Positions 45,929-57,162 of a DNA stretch of 64,000 nucleotides are shown in pieces. A program made the position numbers and the translations under genes. Source of the DNA: Bacillus sp. NTK034. GTDB taxonomy: Bacteria > Bacillota > Bacilli > Bacillales > Cytobacillaceae. The stretch spans positions 496,001 through 560,000 of the forward strand of contig NZ_JAFKOJ010000002.1 of NCBI RefSeq assembly GCF_017303275.1, in the 5' to 3' direction. Within the stretch, counting starts at the first letter, position 1, and each line of letters begins with the position of its first letter. The notes under the pieces are model-generated. The model ran no database searches. It worked only from the letters and a program-made list of their open reading frames with translations, and had not been told where the DNA came from.

Positions 45929-48562
45929 TCAAACGGATTTAACCCATTCTTCCACAAATTGCAGAGCACTTTCAAGTTTTTCCGGGTCTTTTCCGCCAGC
46001 CTGGGCCATATCCGGACGGCCGCCACCGCCGCCACCGCATTTTGCAGCGACTTCTTTGACCGCTTTGCCCGCATGGTAGCCTTTTTTGATCAGATCATCT
46101 GTTACCCCTGCTATAATATTCACTTTACCCTCATTTACACTGCCTAATACCACAACTGCAGATCCAAGTTTTTGTTTTAAATCGTCGGCCATATTGCGCA
46201 GATTATTCATGTCTGACGCCTGAACCTTTTCAGCAAGAACAGTAACGCCGTTGACTTCTTTTGCCTTTGATACCAGGCTCCCTGCTTCAATATTGCCCAA
46301 TTTTGCAGCTAAAGATTCGTTTTCGCGCTGGAGCTGCTTCATTTCTCCAAGCAGCACATCAATTCTTGCAGACAAATCTTTTGGATTGGTTTTTAATTTG
46401 CCTGAGGCTTCTTTTAGAACATGAATCTGGTCATTCATCAGCTTATATGCAGCCTCGCCTGTTACAGCTTCAATTCTGCGTGTTCCAGCCCCAATTCCGC
46501 TTTCCGATTGAATCTTAAACAATCCGATAGAAGAAGTGTTCGGAACATGGCACCCGCCGCAAAGCTCAAGACTGTAATCCCCAACCTGAACAACACGGAC
46601 AATCTTGCCATATTTCTCACCAAATAGTGCCATAGCCCCCATTGCCTTTGCCTCGTCAATATCTTTGAAATTGATATCAACATCAAGGCTTTGCCATATT
46701 TGTTTGTTGACAATAGCCTCAATCTTCTCAAGTTCTTCAGAGGTAATTTGCCCGAAATGAGAGATGTCAAAGCGAAGGCGATCAGGGCCTACCAGGGATC
46801 CGGCCTGGTTGACATGGCTTCCCAGTACATCTTTTAAAGCCTGATGAAGCAAGTGAGTTGCAGTGTGATTCTTGATTACCTTAGAACGGATTTGCTCATT
46901 TACAGAAGCCAGTACAGATGCTTCAGCCTTCAGCGTTCCTTCTTCAACGACAGCTCTATGAAGGTTTTGTCCATTTGGCGCTTTTTGAACATCCTTAATT
47001 GAAACTTTTAAACCCTCTGCTTCAAGAGTTCCCTGGTCCGCAATTTGTCCGCCGCTCTCTGCGTAAAATGGTGTTTCATTCAGAATCAGCTGGACTTCTT
47101 CACCAGCATGGGCTTCATTAATTAACTGCCCGTCTTTTACGATGGCTGCTACTTTAGCTTCTGTCTGAAGCTTATCATACCCAACAAATTCGCTTTCAGT
47201 TTTAAGCTCACCTAATACGCCGCCTTGGACCTGCATGGAATCTACATCCTGACGAGCTGAACGTGCACGCTCGCGCTGTCCTTCCATTTCCTTTTCAAAT
47301 CCGGCATGATCCACCTTCATACCTTCTTCTTCCGCATATTCTTCAGTTAATTCTACCGGGAATCCATACGTGTCATAAAGTCGGAAGACATCTGCCCCCT
47401 GAATCGTAACACTGCCTTTTTCCTTTTCTTTCTTAATAACAGAAGACAGGATGGCAAGACCTTCATGAAGTGTTTCATGGAAACGTTCTTCTTCGTTTTT
47501 GATGACCTTTTGGATAAATTCTGTTTTTTCTTTTACTTCCGGATAGAAGTCATGCATTATTTCCCCTACTACCGGCACCAAATCATACATGAATGGCTCA
47601 TTTATATTGATTTGCTTGGCATATCTGACTGCACGGCGAAGCAATCTTCTCAATACATAACCCCGTCCTTCATTGGAAGGAAGCGCACCATCCCCCACTG
47701 CAAATGCTACTGTGCGGATATGATCGGCAATAACTTTAAATGCAACATCCGTTTCTTTAGAAGCTCCATAATTCTTGCCTGAGATTTCTTCTGTTCCGCT
47801 GATAATTGGCATAAATAGATCTGTATCAAAGTTGGTAGGCACATTTTGAACGACAGATGCCATCCGTTCAAGCCCCATCCCGGTATCAATATTTTTCTTT
47901 GGAAGAGGCGTATAGGTGCCATCCGGATTATGGTTAAATTCAGAAAACACAAGGTTCCAAACTTCTAAATACCGCTCGTTTTCACCGCCGGGGTATAATT
48001 CAGGATCTTCCGGGTCATTTCCATACTCAGGTCCGCGATCATAGAAGATTTCTGTATTTGGACCGCTTGGGCCTTCTCCAATATCCCAGAAATTCCCTTC
48101 CAGGCGTATAATTCTTTCTTCCGGAACTCCCACTTTTTCCCGCCAGATTTTGAAAGCTTCGTCATCTTCGGGGTGAATCGTAACAGATAGCTTTTCTTCT
48201 TCAAACCCAATCCAATTTTTATCAGTCAAAAACTCCCAAGCCCAAATGATGGCTTCTTCTTTAAAATAATCACCAATTGAAAAATTGCCCAGCATTTCAA
48301 AAAAAGTATGGTGCCTTGCTGTTTTGCCTACATTTTCAATATCGTTTGTCCGGATGGATTTTTGGGCATTTGTAATCCTTGGATTCTCAGGGATGACGCG
48401 GCCATCAAAATATTTTTTCAGAGTGGCGACACCACTATTAATCCAGAGCAGAGAAGGGTCTTCGTGCGGAACCAGGGAAGCGCTGGGTTCAACAGCGTGT
48501 CCTTTCTCCTTGAAGAAGTCTAAAAACATTCGGCGTATTTCAGCACCTGATAATTGTTTCAT
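45929..48562 (-). CDS. alaS: Alanine-tRNA ligase
   Basis: Charges tRNA-Ala. 877 residues: class II catalytic core, tRNA-recognition region, editing domain with the zinc ligands HTATHLLH and CGGCH, and a C-terminal DHHA1/C-Ala domain with a Gly-rich [10 protein letters not shown]. The frame extends 15 codons upstream, but AGGAGG precedes the ATG at 48560-48562 ([10 protein letters not shown]). Expression is controlled by an upstream T-box. Confidence 0.98.
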   Translation of the reverse strand: MKQLSGAEIRRMFLDFFKEKGHAVEPSASLVPHEDPSLLWINSGVATLKKYFDGRVIPENPRITNAQKSIRTNDIENVGKTARHHTFFEMLGNFSIGDYFKEEAIIWAWEFLTDKNWIGFEEEKLSVTIHPEDDEAFKIWREKVGVPEERIIRLEGNFWDIGEGPSGPNTEIFYDRGPEYGNDPEDPELYPGGENERYLEVWNLVFSEFNHNPDGTYTPLPKKNIDTGMGLERMASVVQNVPTNFDTDLFMPIISGTEEISGKNYGASKETDVAFKVIADHIRTVAFAVGDGALPSNEGRGYVLRRLLRRAVRYAKQININEPFMYDLVPVVGEIMHDFYPEVKEKTEFIQKVIKNEEERFHETLHEGLAILSSVIKKEKEKGSVTIQGADVFRLYDTYGFPVELTEEYAEEEGMKVDHAGFEKEMEGQRERARSARQDVDSMQVQGGVLGELKTESEFVGYDKLQTEAKVAAIVKDGQLINEAHAGEEVQLILNETPFYAESGGQIADQGTLEAEGLKVSIKDVQKAPNGQNLHRAVVEEGTLKAEASVLASVNEQIRSKVIKNHTATHLLHQALKDVLGSHVNQAGSLVGPDRLRFDISHFGQITSEELEKIEAIVNKQIWQSLDVDINFKDIDEAKAMGAMALFGEKYGKIVRVVQVGDYSLELCGGCHVPNTSSIGLFKIQSESGIGAGTRRIEAVTGEAAYKLMNDQIHVLKEASGKLKTNPKDLSARIDVLLGEMKQLQRENESLAAKLGNIEAGSLVSKAKEVNGVTVLAEKVQASDMNNLRNMADDLKQKLGSAVVVLGSVNEGKVNIIAGVTDDLIKKGYHAGKAVKEVAAKCGGGGGGRPDMAQAGGKDPEKLESALQFVEEWVKSV

Positions 48563-48605
48563 TCTAACCAGCCTCCTAAAATTATGTAATAGCTTTAAAA
48601 ACAAC

Positions 48606-48904
48606 AAAAAAAGCCCTCATCCCTGGACAGGGACGAGAACTTGCTCGCGGTACCACCCTGATTATGGAAGGTTAAAACAATGACCAGACCTTTATCCAGC
48701 ATTAATTAATCTCCCATCTCTCAGATCCATAACGCGGATAAACGGCAGTGATTAGCTGCACACTCGGGATTAGCTTTCTGTTATCCTTCATCTGGGAGTT
48801 CTTTCAGCCTGGGAACTCCCTCTCTTTTATGAATGCAATACCAGCATTTCACGCAGATGGCCTATAACATACTTATTCCGTCAACATGTTTAATATAGCT
48901 TTAT
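48606..48904 (-). promoter_or_regulatory. T-box riboswitch leader of alaS
   Basis: The T-box consensus AGGGTGGTACCGCG is at 48646-48659 on the minus strand. It is followed by a terminator hairpin CTCGTCCCT/AGGGATGAG with a T-run (48606-48643). About 240 nt of structured leader (stem I region) precede it. Uncharged tRNA-Ala binding would favour the antiterminator. The exact specifier codon was not assigned with confidence. Confidence 0.95.
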
Positions 48905-48910
48905 AGAGGA

Positions 48911-48940
48911 ATTATAGCGATTTATCTTTATTGTTGTCAA
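48911..48940 (-). promoter_or_regulatory. Sigma-A promoter of alaS
   Basis: Perfect -35 TTGACA (48935-48940) and perfect -10 TATAAT (48911-48916) with an 18-nt spacer, directly upstream of the T-box leader. Confidence 0.9.
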
Positions 48941-48942
48941 CA

Positions 48943-50031
48943 TCATGATGGAGTTCCCGTGATTTTTGGCTGTTTATTTTTTGTAAAGTGTTTTTTCGCA
49001 TGTATAATGCTTACTTTAATGACAGCTAAAATCGGAACTGCAATGATTAAGCCCAGTATCCCTGCCGCTTCCCCGCCAGCCAATAAGGCCAGCATAATGA
49101 GAAGCGGATGCATATGAAGGCTTTTTCCAACAATCAGGGGTGAAAGAACATTCCCCTCCAGAAACTGAAGAACTATAATGATGCCAATTGTAATCACAAT
49201 CATCTTGACTGATAAAGCAGAGGCAATGATTACAGCCGGGACCGCTCCTATAATTGGGCCAAAATAAGGGATTACATTTGTAACTCCAATTATAGTGCCA
49301 AGTAAAAGAGGATAGCGCATATCAAAGATCCAGAAAAGCAGTGAGGATATGGCCCCGATGGCTGCACATACCAGAAGCTGGCCTCTAATATAGCTTCCCA
49401 GGGACTTATCTACATCCCTTAAGAATAAAACGCCTTCCTTTCTCCATTTCCTTGGAGTCAAATACCAGGCAGCCTTTTTCATAATCGAAAAATCTTTAAG
49501 GAGATAAAAAGAAATGAAGGGAATTACAGCGATAATCACCGCATAATTCAATACATTAAGAAAAAATGTGATTACCTTCGTTAAAAGATTATTTAACCGG
49601 TTCTCAACCGCTGCAATGACTTCATCTATCCTGGTTTGCAGGCCATCAGGCCATGTTGATGTTTTACTCTGAATAAGGTCGATCCATTCCCGGTATTGAT
49701 TGGCAAATTGAGGAGCATTTTCTGAAAGATCACGCAATTGATGAATAAAAGCCGGAATCCCTTTATATAAAGCTAGTCCGATCCCCCCGAAAAATAAAAA
49801 ATAAATAATAAAAACGGCAAGACCCCTATGAAGGCCCGTTTCATTCAATTTTTCCACAATCGGGTGAAGGAGATATGTAATAAAGGCTCCAATGACAAAA
49901 GGAATGAATACTGCTAATAATATCTCCAGAACAGGCATCCATAATGCCTGAAGCTTTAGGAAGACTAAAATCACAATAAACAAGAGAAGCAGAAATCCAA
50001 GCCGGTAGTACCATTTCATTTGAATATTCAA
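48943..50031 (-). CDS. yrrI: AI-2E family transporter YrrI
   Basis: A 362-residue polytopic membrane protein of the AI-2E/PerM family, with about eight helices and the conserved GAISSLLFWIFDMRYPLLLG and IPYFGPIIGAVPAV. Substrate is unknown. The open frame is 50 codons longer, but AAGGAGG lies 9 nt before a TTG at 50029-50031, which fits family length. Same neighbourhood as B. subtilis yrrI downstream of recD2. Confidence 0.85.
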   Translation of the reverse strand: MNIQMKWYYRLGFLLLLFIVILVFLKLQALWMPVLEILLAVFIPFVIGAFITYLLHPIVEKLNETGLHRGLAVFIIYFLFFGGIGLALYKGIPAFIHQLRDLSENAPQFANQYREWIDLIQSKTSTWPDGLQTRIDEVIAAVENRLNNLLTKVITFFLNVLNYAVIIAVIPFISFYLLKDFSIMKKAAWYLTPRKWRKEGVLFLRDVDKSLGSYIRGQLLVCAAIGAISSLLFWIFDMRYPLLLGTIIGVTNVIPYFGPIIGAVPAVIIASALSVKMIVITIGIIIVLQFLEGNVLSPLIVGKSLHMHPLLIMLALLAGGEAAGILGLIIAVPILAVIKVSIIHAKKHFTKNKQPKITGTPS

Positions 50032-50146
50032 TATGGACCGCCTCCTTGTTTTTATTGTGATTGCTTCGTGGGGATTTATGCATTGTACGTAATAAGATAA
50101 GCGCGAATGCCTTTTCATGGGAAAGGAGCTCAAGCATTCATTCCAC

Positions 50147-50177
50147 AAAAAAGCTGGCCCCTTTTCAAGAACCAGCC
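50147..50177 (-). terminator. Terminator of yrzQ
   Basis: GCTGG (50153-50157) pairs with CCAGC (50172-50176), followed on the minus strand by TTTTTT. Confidence 0.7.
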
Positions 50178-50189
50178 CCAAAATTATTT

Positions 50190-50324
50190 TTAGAACAAAG
50201 CTTTCGTTATTCTTTTTTGCATGCGTTTCATTTTTCGGCCTGATATCATATTATTCTTTTGCGCGTAATTATAAGCAGCCATGCCTGCCCCAAGCATCAT
50301 TGCAGAGGTTAATATTTTGTTCAA
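50190..50324 (-). CDS. yrzQ: YrzQ family protein (DUF3918)
   Basis: A 44-residue protein starting at TTG behind GAGGTGAG: a hydrophobic Ala/Gly/Met-rich N-terminus (TSAMMLGAGMAAYNYA) and a very basic tail (RKMKRMQKRITKALF). It matches the DUF3918/YrzQ layout. Function is unknown. Located between a zinc-ribbon gene and yrrI. Confidence 0.8.
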   Translation of the reverse strand: MNKILTSAMMLGAGMAAYNYAQKNNMISGRKMKRMQKRITKALF

Positions 50325-50349
50325 ACTGGCTCACCTCTTTCGTCCATAA

Positions 50350-50541
50350 TTACGAAAGAAACCGGCGCTCATCTTCTTCAAATAAATCATCAAGGGAGCT
50401 AAGCGTACCATCTTCCTCTACTTGATGGGTGTTAATGATCCCTTTGGACAATGAAAGTTCTATAAAGCAATTCCAGCAGTAAAATTGGCTAATTCCAATT
50501 TTTCCAATATCTTTGCTCTGGCAATTTGGACATTTCAGCAC
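50350..50541 (-). CDS. Small zinc-ribbon protein
   Basis: A 63-residue protein with two CxxC pairs (CPNC at residues 4-7 and CWNC at residues 22-25) forming a zinc ribbon, then an acidic tail. The start is a GTG with GAGGTG upstream. Between yrrD and yrzQ. A regulatory or nucleic-acid-binding role is possible; no target can be named. Confidence 0.8.
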   Translation of the reverse strand: MLKCPNCQSKDIGKIGISQFYCWNCFIELSLSKGIINTHQVEEDGTLSSLDDLFEEDERRFLS

Positions 50542-50556
50542 GGAAAAGACACCTCA

Positions 50557-51051
50557 CTATTTTACATTTACAATTATGGCGTCTTTTCCAATTGCAGGCG
50601 GGTCATCGGTTTTTATGACACGTTTTCCTTCCAGCACATCTGAAAAGAAGCCATCCGACAGTTCGTACCCTACAATCGTGCCCAATTCTTCCCTGAAGTA
50701 TACATCCTCAAGTAAGCCCAGCCGTTCACCTTCCTGGCTCATAATCATTTTGCCAGTTAACCGGTTATGGGTCTCACATGTATAATCCTCATGTTTTGGA
50801 ATTGCTTGCAGAACAGAGGAATCTTCAATCATTACTCCATCCCAGCCAAAAGATGCCACGTCCTCAATATTGATGATATATGTCTTTTTCAGAAGAGCGC
50901 CCTTTCGCAGCAGTAATCCCTGTACTTTACCATTGCCTGAAATGGATAAATCACAAATATCGCCTGCTTTATTGCCGGTTTTCAATTCAAAAACCGGCAA
51001 ACCTTTTAATAAAGAAAATGTCCGCAAAGAGAATCCCGCCTTCCCGAACAT
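50557..51051 (-). CDS. yrrD: PRC-barrel protein YrrD
   Basis: A 164-residue protein with two PRC-barrel domains: LLKGLPVFELKTGNKAGDI and TGKMIMSQEGERLGLLEDV. The start could be the ATG at 51049-51051, which has a weak ribosome site, or a TTG eight codons later (51025-51027) behind AAGGCGG. The family N-terminus begins near the latter. Function unknown; same location as B. subtilis yrrD. Confidence 0.82.
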   Translation of the reverse strand: MFGKAGFSLRTFSLLKGLPVFELKTGNKAGDICDLSISGNGKVQGLLLRKGALLKKTYIINIEDVASFGWDGVMIEDSSVLQAIPKHEDYTCETHNRLTGKMIMSQEGERLGLLEDVYFREELGTIVGYELSDGFFSDVLEGKRVIKTDDPPAIGKDAIIVNVK

Positions 51052-51128
51052 TTTTAGTTTTCACTGTCCCTTAAAAAACATGACGAAAAACCTTTGCCAT
51101 GGGAGCCAAAAAATATTTTCTCTCCCTT

Positions 51129-51281
51129 TTACTTGCCAGTATATCTCGGCTTATTAAAGCGCTCATTACGCTCTCCACCATCCGAAAGTTCCTCTGAAAA
51201 TTCATAATCCGGCTTCTGCGGCTTTTTACGCCGTTTCACACCATGGAGATTGAGAAGAGAGCTTCTGCTTTTATTATTCAT
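51129..51281 (-). CDS. Small basic hypothetical protein
   Basis: A 50-residue protein beginning MNNKSRSSLLNLHGVKRRKK, very basic in the first half and charged to the end (RFNKPRYTGK). TAGGAGCAGTGAAC precedes the ATG at 51279-51281; the upstream in-frame start has no such support. No family recognised. It may be spore-associated, judging by size and composition only. Confidence 0.6.
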   Translation of the reverse strand: MNNKSRSSLLNLHGVKRRKKPQKPDYEFSEELSDGGERNERFNKPRYTGK

Positions 51282-51347
51282 GTTCACTGCTCCTATAAAT
51301 AAATTTATAATCAAACGACTACACAGTACTTCTATTGCCAGGATTAT

Positions 51348-51479
51348 TTAATTCCCCTTTGGCTGATCTTTCTTAGTATCCCCTTTAACCAGGTCAGCGC
51401 CGGAGGTTAGATTGGAGGCTGCCAGCTCTTCTGAAGCCATATTGTTGTTTGGTGCAGCTTCTTCATTCCACTTTCCCAT
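51348..51479 (-). CDS. Small hydrophilic hypothetical protein
   Basis: A 43-residue Asn/Lys/Asp-rich protein beginning MGKWNEEAAPNNNMASEELA, with no hydrophobic segment. GAAGGGGG lies before the ATG at 51477-51479. Composition is reminiscent of small spore proteins, but no known SASP motif is present. A strong terminator lies just upstream, so it is transcribed separately from recD2. Confidence 0.55.
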   Translation of the reverse strand: MGKWNEEAAPNNNMASEELAASNLTSGADLVKGDTKKDQPKGN

Positions 51480-51510
51480 GAAAATCCCCCTTCGAAATCT
51501 GATGGTATAC

Positions 51511-51545
51511 AAAAAGAACAGTCTGTTATTTAGACTGTTCTTTTT
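51511..51545 (-). terminator. Terminator of recD2
   Basis: AAAAAGAACAGTC and GACTGTTCTTTTT form a perfect 13-bp stem (51511-51523 with 51533-51545). It overlaps the recD2 stop codon and gives T-runs in both directions. Confidence 0.92.
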
Positions 51546-53970
51546 AGCTATATTCTTTTTCCATAAAATCATACGGTGTTATATTTCCCATTCCAATCAT
51601 GGGATCGGAGTGAAGAAGCTTTTCCTCGAGGGTTAGGGTTACCGGCAGAGACGATTCAGCTGTCTCTTCCAGCATTGTTTCTCCATTTATTGGGATTGCA
51701 TCTCTAAGCTTTTCTGAGAGAGTTGTCAGCCGGGCCTGTTCATCCGCACGTTCCACACCAATTTTCAACGCATCTTCTTCACCGCAAAGTATTAAAAATT
51801 GTCTGCTGCGGGTAATGGCGGTATAAAGAAGATTCCTTCTAAGCATCCTGTAATAGCTTTTAACAACAGGCAAAATGACAATAGGGAATTCACTTCCCTG
51901 GGATTTATGAACTGAACAGCAGTAGGCATGTGTGATCTGATTAAGATCCTGCCTTGTGTATGTAGCTTCTGCACCATCGAAGGATACGACAATCATATCC
52001 TGTTTTTCCGTATTTTCCTTTGCGTAAAAAATGGAAACAATCTCACCCATATCCCCATTAAACACATTATTCTCAGGCTGATTGACAAGCTGAAGGACTT
52101 TATCACCGATTCTGTATTTCACATCACCGAAGGACAGCTCTTTTCTCGTTCCATCAGGATTTGGATTTAGTATTTCCTGCAATATTTCGTTTAGCCTGTC
52201 AATGCCTGCAGGTCCGCGGTACATAGGGGCAAGCACCTGAATATCTTTTGAAGAATAACCTTTCTTCTTGGCATTCAGCACAACCTTTTCAACAACATCC
52301 GCAATTTGGCCCGGCTGGCATTTGATAAAGGAACGATCTGTCTGCTGTGCAGAAATGTTCGCCGGAAGTTTGCCTTTTTTCATTTCATGAGCCAATTCAA
52401 TGATTGAGGATCCTTCAGCCTGTCTGTAAATATCTGTTAAACGAACGGTAGGAATACATTCTGAACGCAAAAGATCTTTCAAAACCTGCCCTGGACCCAC
52501 TGAAGGCAGCTGATCTTCGTCCCCCACAAGGATCACCTGCATATTATCAGGGAGAGCCTTGAAAAGCTGATTAGCAAGCCAAACATCAACCATTGATGTC
52601 TCATCAACAATTAAAATCCTGCCTTCCAATGGGCTCTCTTCGTGCCTGTCAAACCCTTCAGTCCCATTCCAGCCAAGCAGTCGGTGAATGGTTACAGCGG
52701 GCAGCCCTGTTGACTCGGCCATCCGTTTTGCAGCCCTTCCTGTAGGCGCGGCCAGCAGGAAGGGAAAAGGCTCTTCCTTTTTATAGTCTTTCGGTTCAAG
52801 AGAGCAGCCATGCAGCTCGGCATATAATTCAACAATTCCCTTTATAACAGTTGTTTTTCCGGTACCCGGGCCGCCAGTCAGTATCAGCATAGGAGACATA
52901 AGAGCTGTTTGAATGGCTTCCTTTTGGGTTGGGGCATACTGAACACCCAAACGTTCCTCCAGATTGCCAAGGGCCAAAAGAAATTCCGACTCCGGGAACT
53001 GTTCATCATACTGTGTTTGCTTAAGGATCCGTTTAATGTTTGTTACAAGTCCCTTTTCAGAAAAATATAGGGATGGAAGGTATATCTTTTGGCCTTCAGC
53101 CATGATCTTCCCTTCCTCTTCAAGCTTAATCAGTTCATTGGAAATATCCCTGTATTCAATGGTATCACGCTTGTTTTCTTCTAAAAGCTTTTTCACACTT
53201 TGCAGAAGAGGTTTTGCTTCAATATAAACATGGCCTGCCTGCATGCTTTCCATTTCAAGTATGTAGAGGCAGGCTGCTTTAATCCGATCAGGATGATTAC
53301 CTGAAATGCCGATTTGATATCCCAGTTCATCTGCACGGCCAAAGCCGACTCCTTCTATATCCTCAACCAGCCTATAAGGATTGCTTTGGACGACTTCAAT
53401 CGTCATTTCTTTATACACTTGATAAATTCTCATGGAAAGCTGCGGGCCAAAACCATATTGGTTTAGTGCAATCATGGCTTGCTCAAGGCCCTGATGTTCC
53501 ATAAGCGTGTCGTAAAGCAATTTTGCTTTTTCAGGTGACAGTTTTGGGACCTTATCGAGAAGAGACGGCTGATTTAGAATGCGTGTAATCGCATCTTCTC
53601 CAAGTGTCTCAACGATTTGCTCGGCGGTTTTCTTTCCAATCCCTTTAAATAATTCGCTTGATAAATAATTGGCTACACCCTGTTTGGTCTGGGGAAGATC
53701 TTTCCTGTAATGGCTTGCATGGAATTGGACGCCGAACTTAGGGTGATCCTTGAATTCACCGTAGAAAATATAAGTTTCATGTTCATGCATCTTTGGCAGA
53801 TAGCCTGTAATGACCGCTTCTTTTTCATCATATGAGTCATTCGTTTCATCAACCCGAATGCGTACAACCGTATATAAGTTTTGCTCATTATGAAAGATAG
53901 TGACAAGATGTCTGCCTTTTATGAACTTTCCCTGTTCGGCGAAAAGATCCATGGAATCCTGTTTCTCCAT
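51544..53970 (-). CDS. recD2: RecD2-type 5'-3' DNA helicase
   Basis: SF1B helicase (yrrC) acting in DNA repair and replication-fork maintenance without RecBC. The 808 residues show an N-terminal OB/HhH region (ELFKGIGKKTAEQIVETLG), the Walker A loop LTGGPGTGKTT near residue 360, the Walker B LIVDETSMVD, and the C-terminal motif YCCSVHKSQGSEFP. The ATG at 53968-53970 has GGGGAGG 9 nt upstream; a start six codons earlier overlaps that site. Confidence 0.95.
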   Translation of the reverse strand: MEKQDSMDLFAEQGKFIKGRHLVTIFHNEQNLYTVVRIRVDETNDSYDEKEAVITGYLPKMHEHETYIFYGEFKDHPKFGVQFHASHYRKDLPQTKQGVANYLSSELFKGIGKKTAEQIVETLGEDAITRILNQPSLLDKVPKLSPEKAKLLYDTLMEHQGLEQAMIALNQYGFGPQLSMRIYQVYKEMTIEVVQSNPYRLVEDIEGVGFGRADELGYQIGISGNHPDRIKAACLYILEMESMQAGHVYIEAKPLLQSVKKLLEENKRDTIEYRDISNELIKLEEEGKIMAEGQKIYLPSLYFSEKGLVTNIKRILKQTQYDEQFPESEFLLALGNLEERLGVQYAPTQKEAIQTALMSPMLILTGGPGTGKTTVIKGIVELYAELHGCSLEPKDYKKEEPFPFLLAAPTGRAAKRMAESTGLPAVTIHRLLGWNGTEGFDRHEESPLEGRILIVDETSMVDVWLANQLFKALPDNMQVILVGDEDQLPSVGPGQVLKDLLRSECIPTVRLTDIYRQAEGSSIIELAHEMKKGKLPANISAQQTDRSFIKCQPGQIADVVEKVVLNAKKKGYSSKDIQVLAPMYRGPAGIDRLNEILQEILNPNPDGTRKELSFGDVKYRIGDKVLQLVNQPENNVFNGDMGEIVSIFYAKENTEKQDMIVVSFDGAEATYTRQDLNQITHAYCCSVHKSQGSEFPIVILPVVKSYYRMLRRNLLYTAITRSRQFLILCGEEDALKIGVERADEQARLTTLSEKLRDAIPINGETMLEETAESSLPVTLTLEEKLLHSDPMIGMGNITPYDFMEKEYS

Positions 53971-53998
53971 TTCCTTATCCCTCCCCATAATACAACTT

Positions 53999-54664
53999 TT
54001 AGCTCAAGTCACTGCCGCCTTTTTCGATCAGCTTTTTTCCATACCCGGCAAGCATATGGTCCGGCTGAATTTCCAGTGCCCTATTAAAATAGGAGAGTGC
54101 TTCGTTTTCCTGTTCTTTAAATCCATAAGCTACTCCAAGGTTGTAATAGGCATCTGCATGCTCCGGTTCAATTTCAATGCACTTTTTCATCTGCTGGATT
54201 GCTTCATCAATATAATCCAGCTGCGCCAGACATAATCCGTATTGAAAATGTGCTTCGGCATCATTTTCATTCAGTTCCGCACTGCGCTGCAAATAAGGCA
54301 AAGCCAGTTTACCCTGGTCAAGGGCTGTTAGGGACATGCCAAGCATGAAGAAGTTATCTCCGGTTTCCAGGCCTTTTCTCAAAGCTGTTTCAAACATCTT
54401 TTTTGCTTCGTCAAACTGCTGCAATTCATAATATAAGGTTCCCGCACTATAATAAGCAGCACCCGCGTTTTCATCAAGCCCTATTGCTTTTTCATAAAGC
54501 TTCAGCGCTTTTTCGTTTTCACCTACAGCTGATAGCACATTTCCAAAATTAATATAGGAAACAGGATCAGAGGGATTTTCTTCAATTGCTTCCATAAAAA
54601 CCTTCGCTGCTTCTTCCCATTTTCCTTCTTGCATATATTGAATACCCATTTGGTTCTTATCCAT
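53999..54664 (-). CDS. yrrB: TPR repeat protein YrrB
   Basis: A 221-residue cytoplasmic protein made of about six tetratricopeptide repeats (e.g. DPVSYINFGNVLSAVGENEK, ADAYYNLGVAYGFKEQENEA). A scaffold function is likely; the partner is unknown. It lies between mnmA and recD2, as in B. subtilis, where yrrB is suggested to belong to an operon with mnmA. Confidence 0.92.
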   Translation of the reverse strand: MDKNQMGIQYMQEGKWEEAAKVFMEAIEENPSDPVSYINFGNVLSAVGENEKALKLYEKAIGLDENAGAAYYSAGTLYYELQQFDEAKKMFETALRKGLETGDNFFMLGMSLTALDQGKLALPYLQRSAELNENDAEAHFQYGLCLAQLDYIDEAIQQMKKCIEIEPEHADAYYNLGVAYGFKEQENEALSYFNRALEIQPDHMLAGYGKKLIEKGGSDLS

Positions 54665-54735
54665 TATTCATCACTCCATTCAAATCAAAGTATAGCATAT
54701 TTGAATTTTCCATTTCTGCTGACAGCTATTCCCAT

Positions 54736-54767
54736 AATAAAACCCCGATTCTATGTAAGAATCGGGG
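54736..54767 (-). terminator. Terminator of mnmA
   Basis: CCCCGATTCT and AGAATCGGGG (54743-54752 with 54758-54767) form a perfect 10-bp stem followed by TTTTATTAT on the minus strand. Confidence 0.9.
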
Positions 54768-54779
54768 CCCCGTCTTTTC

Positions 54780-55907
<1,128 letters not shown>

Positions 55908-55950
55908 TCAATTCTAAACGCTTAGACTTGCATTTTTTTTAATATCCTAT

Positions 55951-57093
55951 CTATTTAGCCAGCCGCTTCACGATTTTGGCTGTATGTTCTGCAGCTCGTT
56001 CAGCTTGGTCCTTTGTATTAAAGAGGCCGAAGCTGAAACGGATGGAATTTTGCAGTTTGTCTGATCCTTTTCCAAACATGCTGACAAGGACGTGGGATGG
56101 ATCGATGGAGCCTGCAGTACAGGCCGACCCGCTTGATGCTGCTATTCCAGCCAAATCAAGATTAACCAGCATGGCTTCAACATTAGTTCCGGGAAAGCTT
56201 AAGTTTAAAACATGAGGCAGGGAATAATCAAGTGATCCGTTCAGTTCAAAAACAGCATCTTCCTGCTTCAGTTTATTCATGAACAGCATCTTAAAAGAAT
56301 GCAGCTCCTCCCGCTTAGTTTCCATCTCCTTCTGAGTGATCCGAACTGCCTCCTGGAAGCCTGCAATAGATGGAACATTTTCAGTTCCCGCCCTGCGCTT
56401 CCTTTCTTGTTCACCGCCAAAAAGCCGGGAAGAAAGTTTCACATCAGGATGGGCATATAAAAAGCCGATCCCTTTTGGTCCATTAATTTTATGGGCGGAG
56501 ACGGAAAGCAAATCCACTTTCAATTCCTGTACATCAATTTTTTCAAGGCCGTAAGCCTGAACAGCATCAGTATGGAATTTAGCAGGATGCTCCGCCAATA
56601 ACTCGCCTATTTCCTTAATTGGCTGAAGGGTTCCTATTTCATTATTTCCGTACATGATGGTTACAAGAATGGTATCCTCCCGCAAAGCAGCTTCTACATC
56701 CTTTACCGAAACACGGCCATTTGGATCAACAGGCAAATACGTTACCTCAAAGCCCTGTTTTTCAAGCTCTTCACATGCATGCAAAACCGCATGATGTTCA
56801 ATTTGGGTTGTGATGATGTGTTTGCCCCTATGGCGGGAGGATTCAGCTGTTCCAAAAATCGCATGATTATCAGCTTCTGTTCCCCCGCTTGTAAAAATAA
56901 TGTCATTGGCTTTTGCACCAATGCTGTTTGCTAAAGCAGATCTTGCTTCATCGACAATATGGCGTGCACTCCGCCCGAAATAATGAATGCTGGAAGGATT
57001 TCCAAATTCAGATTTCATTATTTCAGTCATCCGTTCAATCACTTCCGGATGCATTGGCGCAGTTGCCGCATGGTCAAGGTATATTCTTTCCAA
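55951..57093 (-). CDS. yrvO: Cysteine desulfurase (YrvO type)
   Basis: PLP enzyme that removes sulfur from cysteine and passes it to MnmA. 380 residues: TSGGTEADNHAI, EHHAVLHAC, PLP lysine in SVSAHKINGPKG near residue 203 and the mobile catalytic Cys loop SSGSACTAGS near residue 325. The start is a TTG at 57091-57093 with AGGTG 7 nt upstream. Between cymR and mnmA in a sulfur-handling run. Confidence 0.95.
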   Translation of the reverse strand: MERIYLDHAATAPMHPEVIERMTEIMKSEFGNPSSIHYFGRSARHIVDEARSALANSIGAKANDIIFTSGGTEADNHAIFGTAESSRHRGKHIITTQIEHHAVLHACEELEKQGFEVTYLPVDPNGRVSVKDVEAALREDTILVTIMYGNNEIGTLQPIKEIGELLAEHPAKFHTDAVQAYGLEKIDVQELKVDLLSVSAHKINGPKGIGFLYAHPDVKLSSRLFGGEQERKRRAGTENVPSIAGFQEAVRITQKEMETKREELHSFKMLFMNKLKQEDAVFELNGSLDYSLPHVLNLSFPGTNVEAMLVNLDLAGIAASSGSACTAGSIDPSHVLVSMFGKGSDKLQNSIRFSFGLFNTKDQAERAAEHTAKIVKRLAK

Positions 57094-57162
57094 TCTATTT
57101 CACCTACTTCATTTCATCCTGCTGTTTGCTTTTTTACATATGAATTATCCCCTGATAAAGGA

